Positions 6,373 to 16,510 are shown, numbered from the stretch's first letter. The stretch is 44,865 nt of DNA from DASRDU01 sp035560235 (GCA_035560235.1 DATMAG010000123.1:1-44865), one strand, 5' to 3'. The notes: generated by a model from the sequence alone, not told the origin. A program made the numbers and translations.

Positions 6373-9336
6373 TCAGGCAGTCGCTCCTGCCGAGACTGAG
6401 TCAGAGACTCCGGGCTGGGCAATGAACTGTTTTCTGAACTGCTGATTGCCGAGGCTTGAGACGAGTGTCAGTGACGACAGACGCGCTTCGTTCGGCGGCG
6501 TCTGCGCCTGAATCAGGCGGTCGAAGACGGCGAAAACAGTATTGGCGCCAAGATCGAATGCGTCGAACTGCTTCAGCGCGTCACCGATCTTTTCCAGCGC
6601 CTGCTCGAAGTCGTGCGGTTTCTGCGGCTGCGGGGCTGCGATCAGGTCGGTCAGCTTCCGAATGCCTTCAATCATCGCATCCTCGATGAAAAAGAGCGTG
6701 CTCAGCACTCTGATCTGTTCCGGCTGTAACCTGGCCTCTGCGGGCGCAGGCTTTTGCGCAAAGGGCGAGGCGCTGACCGGCTTGAAGACACGCGCGCTGC
6801 CGACACTGGTGAACTGTGCCTGCCCCTGCTTCCAGAGGTCATAGACTCCCTGCGTCCAGTAACACCAGCCGATATTCGCCAGCCCCTGGTCGCGCAAATA
6901 ATTGGCCAGCACGATCCGGCGCATGATCTGCCGGACTTTTCTTTCCGCTGCTTCAGTAAAAGGCGTCGAGAAGAGCCTGCGCAGTCCGGCTTCGGTGTAG
7001 CGGGCTTCGTAGGCGACAGAGACATTGCCGAAATTGTCCGCGTCGTTCGGCGCGTGCGGCAGCAGCGGCAGCAGCCGTTCGAGCGTGACGCCCTGCGCCG
7101 TCAGGCCGAATTCATCGGCGAAGCTGAAATAATAGGCCAGCTCCCTGCCCGTAGTCTTCGCGTCGTCGAAACTCAGCCGGTAACGCGCCGCCATTCCCGT
7201 CAGAGTGTCAATCAGGTACTGCTGATTGCTTTTGTCGAACTGCAGCACGCCGTGCGATTCGCCGACGAAGCGCAGCAGGAAGCTTGTGTACATCCGCTCA
7301 CCGGCGGTGTTCGATTCGCGCTTCTTCTCCTTCTGCAGGTCAATCGTCGTGAAGACGTTCAGGCAGCCGTTTTCAGCGGCTTCGATCTGCTGTTCGGTTT
7401 TGACGAGCACGAGATCGAGGCCCTGATAATTCCATTTGCGGTGCCAGCCGATGACGTTGATGCTGAAGCTGCTTTGTTTCGTGATCTGATGCGTCAGCAG
7501 GCCGCGATTGAGACGCACGACGGCGGGATCGTACACGCTCAGCGCCGCCTGAAAATCGCCCTGTCCGGCTTCGCGCATCAGTTTGAGGCCCTGCGCAGTG
7601 CTCAGATTGAGCATCAGATCAATGAGCGCATCACGATGATCGGCGCGCGTGTATTCGGCGTGGAGCTGAAAACTGGCTGAATGCTCAGCCGCTTCCTTCA
7701 GCTTTTTGTAGAGCTTCTCTTCAAAGCCCTGCACGGCGTCGAGCATCTTCTTCAGCCGCTCTGAGGCCTGGCCGATTTCGCTCTGTTTGAGGGCGCCGAT
7801 GGCCTGGCCGATCATTCGTCCGGCGAAGGCGATGAGCCGCTTGTCGGCCTGCGCTTTGAGTTTCTCAAGCGAATCGAACTGTGCGAGCTGTGTGATGAAG
7901 CCATCGAGCGGGAACTTCGATTTGGCGAGCGCGATCAGTCCGCGAATCATCGTGTGGCCGCTGTTCTGCATCAGTTCGAGCGCCTGCGTTACACGCTCCT
8001 TCAGCTTCGGGAGCGTGGGAATGGTGACGGAGTTGCCCTGCTCGTCCTTGGCTCTGACCTGGCCGAGAATCCAGTTGAGCGGATCGCCATCGGTCAGCTG
8101 CTGCACGACCCGCCACAGGTCTTCATCAATTTCGCCTCTCAGCCTGTCCCAGGAGGTCAGCGCCGACAGCTCATCGAGCTTCTCCTTCAGCACATTGAGC
8201 CTGTCGAAGTACTGGTCAAAGAGCGTGATTGCGGCGTTGTCCAGATGCACATAGCTTTCGACAACCTTGTTGACCTTGTGGTTGAGGAAATCCGCGAATT
8301 CGGTTTTTGAAAGCGCATCGAACGATTTGCCGACCCATTCGCTGATGAACTCCTGCGCCAGATCGTCGAGTTCCTCACGGGCCTTGTCGAGATCGCTCAG
8401 TTCGTGAATGCGATGCACGACGCTGAGCCAGTTTTTGACATTGACGCCGAGCAGCGCGCCCAGGAATTCATTGCCCGAACCGGGCAGCCCCCTGAGTTTG
8501 CCTGTCACTCCCGCGCTGACATCGGCAGCAACTTTGAACTGGCTGTCGCGTTTTTTGCGAACGATCACCCTGGCCCAGCCCGGCAGTGTCTGGCCGCTGC
8601 CATCAACGGCTTCGCGCACTTCGACTGAAAATTCACCGGCGAGGCTGGCGCTGAGAGCCAGTTTGCCGAGCACGCTCAGTTTGTAATGCTCCGACAGATG
8701 AAGCTCGTTGATGTCGAGCGATGCCGTGCCTTTCATCTCATATCCGGCTGAGAGACTCGCGCCGAGTCTGAGGTAGCCGCCGTAATCAAACGTGATCACT
8801 TCGCCCGCGCGCGGCGGCGCAGTCAGATGCGCAGGCAGGCGCAGTCCTCTGAAGAAATCGGTGATGATCTCCTGCGCCGGCTGATCGGCTGGATACGGGC
8901 AGAGATGCGCGTAACCGGCCTCGCCTCCGGCTTCGAGCGTGGTCGTTGTGTCCAGCACGGCGTAGCTGAACGATCCGGCTGCCTTCAGATCGGCCTGCGC
9001 GCCGACCGTCAGCGCCAGGATCAGGTCGTTCGGATGAGCGTCGAAGTATTTTTCCAGCCCGTATGATTCGAGCAACTTTCGCCGCTCCTGACTGCTCGAT
9101 GGCCAGAGCGGCAGCAGTTTCACGTTTGTTCCGGCTTTGAAGCCGAGTCTGACTGAGTTATCGGCGCCGAAAGTGAATGGCTCGCTGCCGGCAGTGCCGA
9201 AATCAACGCTGAGCAGATCGGCATCGGACGGCGCGAGTTTCTGGTTAAGGCTGGCGGCGTTCACGTGGACTGTCAGATCGCCGCTTCCGCCTTTCCACAG
9301 CGGCAGATCCTGCTTTTTGAAACTGAGTTCCGGCAT
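6373..9336 (-). CDS. Large uncharacterised protein (987 aa)
   Basis: The open frame extends to 9534, but the ATG at 9336 is chosen because CAGGGAGAA precedes it and the earlier part is translated palindromic repeat. No signal peptide or membrane segment is visible. The first 300 or so residues are Gly/Ser/Thr/Ala-rich and probably beta-structured (repeated SFSYAVLDTTTTLEAGGEAG-like stretches). About 350-650 is charged and helical, coiled-coil-like (SDLDKAREELDDLAQEFI, LKEKLDELSALT). About 650-987 is mixed alpha/beta with repeated Tyr/Trp motifs (IGWCYWTQGVYDLW). I do not recognise a known domain. It stands alone, with convergent or divergent neighbours, so context gives no clue. Length and even composition indicate a real, intact gene. 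Confidence 0.8.
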   Translation of the reverse strand: MPELSFKKQDLPLWKGGSGDLTVHVNAASLNQKLAPSDADLLSVDFGTAGSEPFTFGADNSVRLGFKAGTNVKLLPLWPSSSQERRKLLESYGLEKYFDAHPNDLILALTVGAQADLKAAGSFSYAVLDTTTTLEAGGEAGYAHLCPYPADQPAQEIITDFFRGLRLPAHLTAPPRAGEVITFDYGGYLRLGASLSAGYEMKGTASLDINELHLSEHYKLSVLGKLALSASLAGEFSVEVREAVDGSGQTLPGWARVIVRKKRDSQFKVAADVSAGVTGKLRGLPGSGNEFLGALLGVNVKNWLSVVHRIHELSDLDKAREELDDLAQEFISEWVGKSFDALSKTEFADFLNHKVNKVVESYVHLDNAAITLFDQYFDRLNVLKEKLDELSALTSWDRLRGEIDEDLWRVVQQLTDGDPLNWILGQVRAKDEQGNSVTIPTLPKLKERVTQALELMQNSGHTMIRGLIALAKSKFPLDGFITQLAQFDSLEKLKAQADKRLIAFAGRMIGQAIGALKQSEIGQASERLKKMLDAVQGFEEKLYKKLKEAAEHSASFQLHAEYTRADHRDALIDLMLNLSTAQGLKLMREAGQGDFQAALSVYDPAVVRLNRGLLTHQITKQSSFSINVIGWHRKWNYQGLDLVLVKTEQQIEAAENGCLNVFTTIDLQKEKKRESNTAGERMYTSFLLRFVGESHGVLQFDKSNQQYLIDTLTGMAARYRLSFDDAKTTGRELAYYFSFADEFGLTAQGVTLERLLPLLPHAPNDADNFGNVSVAYEARYTEAGLRRLFSTPFTEAAERKVRQIMRRIVLANYLRDQGLANIGWCYWTQGVYDLWKQGQAQFTSVGSARVFKPVSASPFAQKPAPAEARLQPEQIRVLSTLFFIEDAMIEGIRKLTDLIAAPQPQKPHDFEQALEKIGDALKQFDAFDLGANTVFAVFDRLIQAQTPPNEARLSSLTLVSSLGNQQFRKQFIAQPGVSDSVSAGATA

Positions 9337-9474
9337 GGCGTAATTCTCCCTGCTGAACGGTTGTTGTGCTGCCAGATTGTAAAGTGGTTGTTTGCTGGCG
9401 GCAGCATACAGTCTGACCAGTCTGAGGACAATGTTTTCTGAACCATCAGGCCTCCGGCTGACACTGGCGAAATA

Positions 9475-9581
9475 CATTCTCCATTCTCCATTTTCAATTC
9501 TCCATTCTTTGCAGAAGTGAGGCTCATCGCGCACAGCGCTCTGCAGAATAATGGAGAATTGAAAATGGAGAATGGAGAATG
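9475..9581. repeat. Palindromic repeat of the ATTCTCCATT family, copy 1
   Basis: Two 32-base arms (9475-9506 and 9550-9581) built from ATTCTCCATT and CAATTCTCCATT units are perfectly complementary around a 43-base loop. A second member with the same units but a different unit order lies at 31419-31526. It occupies the gap upstream of the 987-residue gene. Confidence 0.9.
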
Positions 9582-9798
9582 CTCCGGGCGCGGGGAACGC
9601 GGCAGTGTCACAGTCCTGGCTGTTTCAACTGGCCGGAGGTGAAACGATTCAACGGTTATTTCTGAGCGCGCACCGTGTCAGAAAGCAATCGGCTGGCGGG
9701 AAAAAAATGTGCTGGAATTATCGCCTGTTTGATGGCAGAGTTCCCCCGCTCTGGCGACGGCCCCGGTTGATAATCCTCATTCTTCATAGGGAGAAACG

Positions 9799-10455
9799 AT
9801 GGCTCTGGATGAGAGAAAGCGACAGAAGAAACTGGCTCGCAAAAATGCAAAGCGCCGGAAGGCGATCACTGTTGCCCGCAAAGAACACAGCACCGTCATC
9901 AATCTGATGAACGATCCGACGACGGTGGCCATTGCTTCATCAGCCGCGCTGGTGCACGAATGTTACGTCTCGGCGCAGTTGTTTGAAGCCGGAATCGGAC
10001 ACGCGCTCGTGAGCAAACTGCTGCCGAACGGCAGAATTGCGGTGGCCGGGTTCCTGCTCGATGTCTTCTGTCTCGGCGTGAAGGACGCTTACGCAAAGGC
10101 TATGTCGCCGCAGGAATTCCGGGAACACATCAAGATGATGCAGCGAGTCGCGCCGCTTGAAAGGAAGGATCCTTCATACGTGCGCAAGCTGGTCGAATCA
10201 GCCGAAGCGTGGGCTGCCGGAATCGGCTTCAGCGCGCATCCTGATTATCGCGTGGCGAGACAGCTTTTCAATGACATCATTGCTGAAAACTGCGCCGATG
10301 AATTCGTCTTTGGCCGTGACGGCAAACCCTTCTTTGTGCAGGGGCCGCACGAAACGCCCGTGAAAGTCAGACAGGTGATGGAGACTTTGAAGAGAACCTG
10401 CGGAGAAGGGAACTTCGATTACCTGCTCGCTGTAGCGGCGGGTGATAACTTCTGA
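9799..10455 (+). CDS. Conserved-looking hypothetical protein with basic N-terminus (218 aa)
   Basis: The start at 9799 is supported by AGGGAGAA just before the ATG. The first 30 residues are strongly basic (DERKRQKKLARKNAKRRKA), suggesting nucleic-acid or ribosome contact or simply a disordered tail. The remaining 190 residues look like a compact alpha/beta domain with HECYVSAQLFEAGIGHALVS, a hydrophobic RIAVAGFLLDVFCLGVKDAY segment and a C-terminal FGRDGKPFFVQGPHE loop. No signal peptide or clear membrane segment was seen. I do not recognise a named domain. It converges with metX, with only 12 bases between the two stops, and has no operon partner. Confidence 0.75.
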   Translation: MALDERKRQKKLARKNAKRRKAITVARKEHSTVINLMNDPTTVAIASSAALVHECYVSAQLFEAGIGHALVSKLLPNGRIAVAGFLLDVFCLGVKDAYAKAMSPQEFREHIKMMQRVAPLERKDPSYVRKLVESAEAWAAGIGFSAHPDYRVARQLFNDIIAENCADEFVFGRDGKPFFVQGPHETPVKVRQVMETLKRTCGEGNFDYLLAVAAGDNF

Positions 10456-10467
10456 TGAGCAGAACAT

Positions 10468-11649
10468 TCAGACAGGATTGGCGGGATGTTCGGAATGAAA
10501 GGAAAGAGGTTGCCTGATTTCACCGCTGCTCCTGAGTGTTCGGTCAGTCCTGTCTGTTTCGACTTCAAAAGCCCGGCGAATAATCGGCGCCAGGTCTCCC
10601 GCATCCGCCAGGAACCCGTCGTGACCGTGCGATGAATCCAGTTCCGCGTACTCAACCTCAACGCCCGCCGCTGCCATCCGCCGACTCAGCGCTTTGACAT
10701 CACTCGCAGGGAAGAGCCAGTCGGACGAAATGCCCACGAGCAGCACTCGCGCCGTGATGCGACTGAGCGCCGCCGCTTCTGAGGCGTAACCGTGCGCCGG
10801 GTCGAAGTTGTCCATCGCTTTGGTGATGATCAGATATGAAGCGGCATCGAAGCGGCGGGTGAAAATCTCGCCCTGATAATCCAGGTATCCGCCGACATCG
10901 AACCGTTCAGCGAGCGAGCGGTGCGGGTCTTCACCATTGCGATTCGGGCGGCGCGAATAACGCACCGTGAACAGCTCCGCCGATTTGTACGAACACATCG
11001 CAATCGCGCGCGCAATCGCCAGCCCGGCCCTCGGCGCACTGTCTGCCGTATATTCGCCGTTGTTCCAGTTCGGGTCGTTCAGAATCACCTGGCGCTGCAG
11101 ATGATTGAGCGCCAGCCCCAGGGCTGAGAGCGGCGCTGCGCCGATGGCGACCGCGTGCTCAACTCGTTCGGGATAATCAATCGCCCACTGAATCGCCTGC
11201 ATCCCGCCAATCGAGCCGCCAATCACACCGGAGAGTTTTTCAATCCCGAGCGAGGCGATGAATTCAGCCTGCGCGCGCACCCAGTCGCGCACGGTGACGA
11301 GCGGAAAATCAGCGCCGTAGACTTTGCCCGTCGCCGGATTCTGGTCACGCGGCCCGGTCGAACCGTAACAGGAACCGAGGATGTTCACGCAGATAATGCA
11401 GTGACGGCTCAGGTCAAAGACTCCGGCATCATTGCCCTCAAAGACGAAAAGCTGCGGCCACCAGTCAAAGACCCGCGCCGAACCCGAGAGCGCGTGACAG
11501 ACCAGAATCGCATTGTCGCGCCGCTCGTTCAGTTCACCGTAAATGGCGTAATGCAGCCGCGCCTGTGGCAGTTCGACTCCCGAAACCAGACGAAACGGTC
11601 TGCCTTCGTTCAGGATGAAATCGCCTTCGCGTGTCGGTTCAATCAGCAT
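10468..11649 (-). CDS. metX: Homoserine O-acetyltransferase
   Basis: 393 residues, the usual length for the alpha/beta-hydrolase MetX. It acetylates homoserine with acetyl-CoA, the activation step for direct sulfhydrylation to homocysteine in the cytoplasm. Visible motifs are the nucleophile elbow GGSIGGMQAIQWA, the oxyanion region VCHALSGSARVF, the acid residue near SSDWLFPASD and the catalytic His in DSSHGHDGFL. It is the second gene of a minus-strand operon after metY; a 62-base gap with a perfect 15-base hairpin separates them. Expression should depend on the SAM-II riboswitch ahead of metY. The C-terminal tail after FEVE is short and poorly conserved. Confidence 0.95.
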   Translation of the reverse strand: MLIEPTREGDFILNEGRPFRLVSGVELPQARLHYAIYGELNERRDNAILVCHALSGSARVFDWWPQLFVFEGNDAGVFDLSRHCIICVNILGSCYGSTGPRDQNPATGKVYGADFPLVTVRDWVRAQAEFIASLGIEKLSGVIGGSIGGMQAIQWAIDYPERVEHAVAIGAAPLSALGLALNHLQRQVILNDPNWNNGEYTADSAPRAGLAIARAIAMCSYKSAELFTVRYSRRPNRNGEDPHRSLAERFDVGGYLDYQGEIFTRRFDAASYLIITKAMDNFDPAHGYASEAAALSRITARVLLVGISSDWLFPASDVKALSRRMAAAGVEVEYAELDSSHGHDGFLADAGDLAPIIRRAFEVETDRTDRTLRSSGEIRQPLSFHSEHPANPV

Positions 11650-11662
11650 AGTGATGCAGAGC

Positions 11663-11697
11663 TGATGTACAGCAATCTGACGGATTGCTGTACATCA
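11663..11697 (-). repeat. Perfect 15-base hairpin between metY and metX
   Basis: TGATGTACAGCAATC (11663-11677) and GATTGCTGTACATCA (11683-11697) are exact complements around a 5-base loop. The hairpin starts 14 bases after the metY stop and ends before the metX start. No T-run follows on the minus strand, so it is not a classic terminator. It may act as an RNA-stability element, a protein operator or a translational control for metX. Confidence 0.85.
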
Positions 11698-11711
11698 GGC
11701 GAAAGATCGCA

Positions 11712-13028
<1,317 letters not shown>

Positions 13029-13084
13029 GATAATTCTCCTGAATGATGGTCTGGGTTATGGTTTTCGGGTCGCCAGGCGCAAAG

Positions 13085-13117
13085 CAAAAACCCCGGCGCT
13101 AAAGATCGCGCCAGGGT
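13085..13117 (-). terminator. Intrinsic terminator in the metYX leader
   Basis: On the minus strand ACCCTGGCGC (13117-13108) pairs with GCGCCGGGGT (13099-13090; one G-T pair) around an 8-base loop, followed directly by TTTTT. It begins 33 bases after the aptamer and ends 56 bases before the metY ATG, the position expected for riboswitch-controlled attenuation. Confidence 0.85.
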
Positions 13118-13150
13118 TCTCGTCATGAAATCCGATTTGAGAACGGCTTA

Positions 13151-13199
<49 letters not shown>

Positions 13200-13415
13200 A
13201 GAACTTCAAACAGTTCGCAGCGGCTCAATCAACGCAGCAGCAACAACAGCGCGCAGAGATTCGCCACAGCCTTCCGGCTTCGTTCCGGGTCGCTGCTGTG
13301 TCTGCTGATTTCTGCATTAAATTCAATCCTGCCTTTTATGATTGAGTCACTGAATGAAGTGGGCGCAGTGTAGGTCAGCGGGCGCGAGTCTGTCAAATCC
13401 CGCCAAGCGCCAGCG

Positions 13416-13529
13416 CTGCGCCTGGGAGCGCGAGCGTCCCGCTCGCCTGTGTGCGGAAAAGGCCGAATGAATTTCAATCAGTCTTTATCGCGGGTCAGGC
13501 GAGCGGGACGCTCGCGCTCCCAGGCGCAG
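13416..13529. repeat. Large GC-rich inverted repeat (34-base perfect arms)
   Basis: Arms 13416-13449 and 13496-13529 are exact complements with a 46-base loop. The core GCGAGCGGGACGCTCGCG is itself nearly palindromic. It sits between the metYX promoter region and adk and looks like a dispersed REP-like or miniature element. Confidence 0.85.
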
Positions 13530-13663
13530 GCGACCTGCCATTCTGGTCTTTCCAGGTGACCAGGCGAGATGAATTAATGCGGCTGGTGTCGGGCGCACTC
13601 ACAGGCTAAAATCTGCGCTCCCCGCCACAGGCTGAGCCGGGGCAACTGAAGAGGAGAACACGC

Positions 13664-14383
13664 TTGACTGAGATCAGAGACGCAGTTGATTTGCCGCGCG
13701 GCGCAAATGGCGACAGACCGCAGGCGCAGACCCGCATTCTGGTGCTGCTCGGCGCGCCCGGCGTCGGCAAGGGCACGCAGGCGCGGCTGCTGGCGGAGCA
13801 GACCGGATTCCCGCAGATTTCGACCGGCGACATTCTGCGTGAGATGGCGAAGGCCGATACGCCGCTCGGCCTGCAGATCCGCAGCACGCAGGCCGCCGGG
13901 CGTCTCGTCAGCGATGAAGTCCTCGCTGAAGTCATCAGAACCCGCACCGCTCAGCCCGATTGTGACGGCGGCTACATTCTCGACGGCTTTCCGCGCACGC
14001 TCAATCAGGCCCGGATGCTGGAAACGCTGGCCCGCGAACAGAACCGTGAAATTCAGGTCATCAAGCTCAACGTGCACCTCTCGGCTTTGATGCAACGCCT
14101 GACCGGACGGCGCACCTGCCCGCAGTGCGGCGAGATTTACAACGTCTTTCTCAAGCCGCCGCAACAGGACGGGTTCTGCGACCGCGATCAGACGCCGCTC
14201 GCGCATCGCTCGGATGATCGTGAAGAGGCTGTCCTGACGCGCGTCACCACGTATGAAAGCGCCACCCGCCCGCTGACCGATCATTACGAACAACTCGGGC
14301 GACTGATCAGAATTGACGCCGCCCGCGAAGTTGATGAAGTGTTCCAGGATCTCTATCTCGCCGTGACTGACAAAATCAGGTGA
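13664..14383 (+). CDS. adk: Adenylate kinase
   Basis: 239 residues. It interconverts ATP + AMP and 2 ADP in the cytoplasm. The P-loop GAPGVGKGTQ, the AMP-binding STGDILRE, the GYILDGFPRT motif and a long-form LID are present. The LID has a zinc-site pattern CPQCGEIYN followed by C-x2-D (GFCDRDQ), the Cys3-Asp arrangement. The start is a TTG at 13664 with GAGGAG seven bases upstream. This gives an unusual N-terminal extension of about 23 residues (TEIRDAVDLPRGANGDRPQA) before the core strand RILVLLG. It is not in a ribosomal-protein/secY cluster, where adk often lies. Confidence 0.93.
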   Translation: MTEIRDAVDLPRGANGDRPQAQTRILVLLGAPGVGKGTQARLLAEQTGFPQISTGDILREMAKADTPLGLQIRSTQAAGRLVSDEVLAEVIRTRTAQPDCDGGYILDGFPRTLNQARMLETLAREQNREIQVIKLNVHLSALMQRLTGRRTCPQCGEIYNVFLKPPQQDGFCDRDQTPLAHRSDDREEAVLTRVTTYESATRPLTDHYEQLGRLIRIDAAREVDEVFQDLYLAVTDKIR

Positions 14384-14491
14384 GCTGAAGTGTGCCGCCC
14401 GCTCCGCTGTCAACATCACGCTCCGCCGGAGCGAAAAAAACGGCAGAGACTATTGGCTGAAAACTTGTCGTAATGTTCATCCGGCTCAGGA

Positions 14492-15928
14492 ATGGCTGAA
14501 GACAGACAGATTCAGGACGATCAGGCACCCGATTCCTCTGCACAGTCATGGCCCGGCATGGCGCGGCGCGTGGTGAGCGCGCTCGCGATTGACACAACCC
14601 CGCTCAGAATCTCACACGATTACCGTCTGCTTTTTACCGGACAGTTCGTTTCGGCCTTCGGCTCGGCAGTCAGTTACGTCGTGCTGCCCTGGCAGATGTA
14701 TCAGCTGGCGAAGGCCGATTATTCGCAGTCGCAGGCCTCGTTCCTGGTCGGAATGCTCGGCGTGGCGGAATTTGTGCCGATGCTCGTGCTGGCCTTTGTC
14801 GGCGGCGCGCTGGCTGATTACTTTGACCGGCGGCGAATGATTCTGCTGACCGAAACCGGGATGGCTCTCTGCTGCGGCGCGCTGGTCGTCAATTCGCTGC
14901 TGCCGCAGCCGCGCATTCCGGCGCTCTTTGTCATCGCTGCGCTCTTTGCCGCGTGCAATGCGCTGCATCGTCCGGCGCTCGATGCGCTCACGCCGCGCAT
15001 TGTTCCGGCGGAACTGATGACTGCGGTCGGGGCGCTCAACAGCTTTCGGTACAGTTTCACCTTCATCGTCGGCACCTCGCTGGCCGGAGTGATTACATCC
15101 AGGTTCGGCGCGGCGGTCGGCTATGCGCTCGATGGCTGCACGTTTCTGATTTCGCTCGTCGCGCTGCTGCTGATGCGCGCCGTGCCGCCACCTGAAGGCG
15201 CTGAACGTCCGAGTCTGAGCGGAATTGCTGACGGGCTGAGATACGCGCGCAGCCGTCAGGAACTGCTCGGCACTTATCTGATTGATCTCAACGCGATGTT
15301 CTTCGGCATGCCGATGGCGCTCTTTCCGGCCATTGCCGAGAGCTTCGGTGCAAACACTGTCGGGCTGCTTTATGCGATGCCTGCGGTCGGTTCGCTCGTG
15401 GTCACGCTGACTTCGGGCTGGACTGAGCGGATCAACCGGCACGGGCTGGCGGTGACGCTGGCAGCGGCGGTGTGGGGCGCGGCGATTGTCGGCTTCGGCC
15501 TGGCGAAAAATCTCTGGCTGGCGCTCTTCTTTCTGGCCGTCGCGTATGGCGCTGACACGGTGAGCGGCATCTTTCGCATGACGATCTGGAATCAGACGAT
15601 TCCGGATCGCCTGCGCGGGCGGCTGGCGAGCATTGAAATGATCAGCTACCTGACGGGGCCGTATCTCGGCAATGCCGAAGCGGGCCTGGTTGCGAGCCTG
15701 ATCGGTTTGCGCGGCTCGGTAGTGTCGGGCGGAGTGTTGTGCGTCATCGGTTCAGGCGTGCTGGCGCTGCTGCTGCCGCGCTTCATCAGCTATGACGGAC
15801 GCGCGGGCCTGGCGCGCAGGCAGGCTGAAGAGGCAGCGCTGCTGAAATCAGATGAGCGCGAAGGCGCGCACCGGACAGGTGCCGAAGCCTTTGATTTTGA
15901 CCGGCACGGCGAAGAATCTGAAGTCTGA
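14492..15928 (+). CDS. MFS exporter, EntS/DHA3-like
   Basis: 478 residues with about 12 hydrophobic segments. The N-terminal cytoplasmic stretch of about 40 residues is followed by DYRLLFTGQFVSAFGSAVSY, a typical opening of the EntS-like (enterobactin exporter) and multidrug-efflux branch. The conserved loop 2-3 motif appears as GGALADYFDRRRMI. It lies in the inner membrane and probably exports a small molecule; the substrate cannot be read from the sequence. It follows adk on the same strand after 108 bases. Its 3' end overlaps the cyclase gene on the opposite strand by 81 bases. Confidence 0.88.
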   Translation: MAEDRQIQDDQAPDSSAQSWPGMARRVVSALAIDTTPLRISHDYRLLFTGQFVSAFGSAVSYVVLPWQMYQLAKADYSQSQASFLVGMLGVAEFVPMLVLAFVGGALADYFDRRRMILLTETGMALCCGALVVNSLLPQPRIPALFVIAALFAACNALHRPALDALTPRIVPAELMTAVGALNSFRYSFTFIVGTSLAGVITSRFGAAVGYALDGCTFLISLVALLLMRAVPPPEGAERPSLSGIADGLRYARSRQELLGTYLIDLNAMFFGMPMALFPAIAESFGANTVGLLYAMPAVGSLVVTLTSGWTERINRHGLAVTLAAAVWGAAIVGFGLAKNLWLALFFLAVAYGADTVSGIFRMTIWNQTIPDRLRGRLASIEMISYLTGPYLGNAEAGLVASLIGLRGSVVSGGVLCVIGSGVLALLLPRFISYDGRAGLARRQAEEAALLKSDEREGAHRTGAEAFDFDRHGEESEV

Positions 15929-16510
15929 AGCGGGCAGCAGTTCGAGGCTGCACAGATGTTCGACAATCGGAATCTCAGCGCCGAGCAGAATCGTATGCGC
16001 CGGGCGGCGTTTGTCGGTGGTGCTGTCAATGTTGTACGAATCAATCCCGACGAGCCTCGCGCCCGCGTCAGCAAGATACCGCGCTGCGTCTTCGGTCAGA
16101 AACGGATGCTGCCCTGACCAGTACGTTTCAGTTCGCCAGTGTCGTGCCCAGCCGCAATGCAGCAGCACTGCGCGGCCTGCGACTTCGAGTCCGGCAAAGG
16201 CCTCGCGGTCAATCGCGGTGCGGCCCTCGGCGCGCAGCACCACGCCTGCGAGATCGGCCAGCGATTCAAGCGGCAGTTCAGAAAGATCCCGGCCACCCTC
16301 AAAGCGATGAAACGGGCTGTCAAGATAAGTCCCCGTGTTGGCGACCATCTCGATCCGGCCAATCTGAAACGAGGTGTCTGCGGCATAATGCCCGCGCGAG
16401 GCTTCGCGGCTCAGATAGTCGCTGATGATGGGCGCGGGCAGGCCCTGATAAGTGATCATTCCGTGTTCGATGGTGTGGCTCAGGTCAATCAGTCTGTGCT
16501 GTGTTGTCAT
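15848..16510 (-). CDS. Cyclase-family (kynurenine formamidase-like) hydrolase with altered metal motif
   Basis: 220 residues from the ATG at 16510 (AGGAAAG upstream). The opening LIDLSHTIEHGM and the ending pattern of the cyclase fold (PF04199) are present, as are LLHCGWARHW, a GIDSYNIDS motif and VEHLCSLELL. Members are metal-dependent amide/lactone hydrolases such as KynB. The family metal motif HxGTHxDxPxH reads NTGTYLDSPFH here: the first two His are Asn and Tyr, while Asp and the last His remain. So the metal site, or the reaction, may differ. The 3' end overlaps the MFS gene for 81 bases tail to tail. Confidence 0.82.
   Translation of the reverse strand: MTTQHRLIDLSHTIEHGMITYQGLPAPIISDYLSREASRGHYAADTSFQIGRIEMVANTGTYLDSPFHRFEGGRDLSELPLESLADLAGVVLRAEGRTAIDREAFAGLEVAGRAVLLHCGWARHWRTETYWSGQHPFLTEDAARYLADAGARLVGIDSYNIDSTTDKRRPAHTILLGAEIPIVEHLCSLELLPASDFRFFAVPVKIKGFGTCPVRAFALI

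Noticed and set aside
6754..7680. 308-residue plus-strand frame inside the 987-residue gene
   Set aside because: Arg-rich shadow frame without ribosome site or family resemblance; the minus-strand frame has a ribosome site and normal composition.
14437..14470. GCTCCGCCGGAGC hairpin followed by A-run after adk
   Set aside because: The run is A on the plus strand, so it would be T before the hairpin on the minus strand; neither orientation makes an intrinsic terminator, and no minus-strand gene precedes it.
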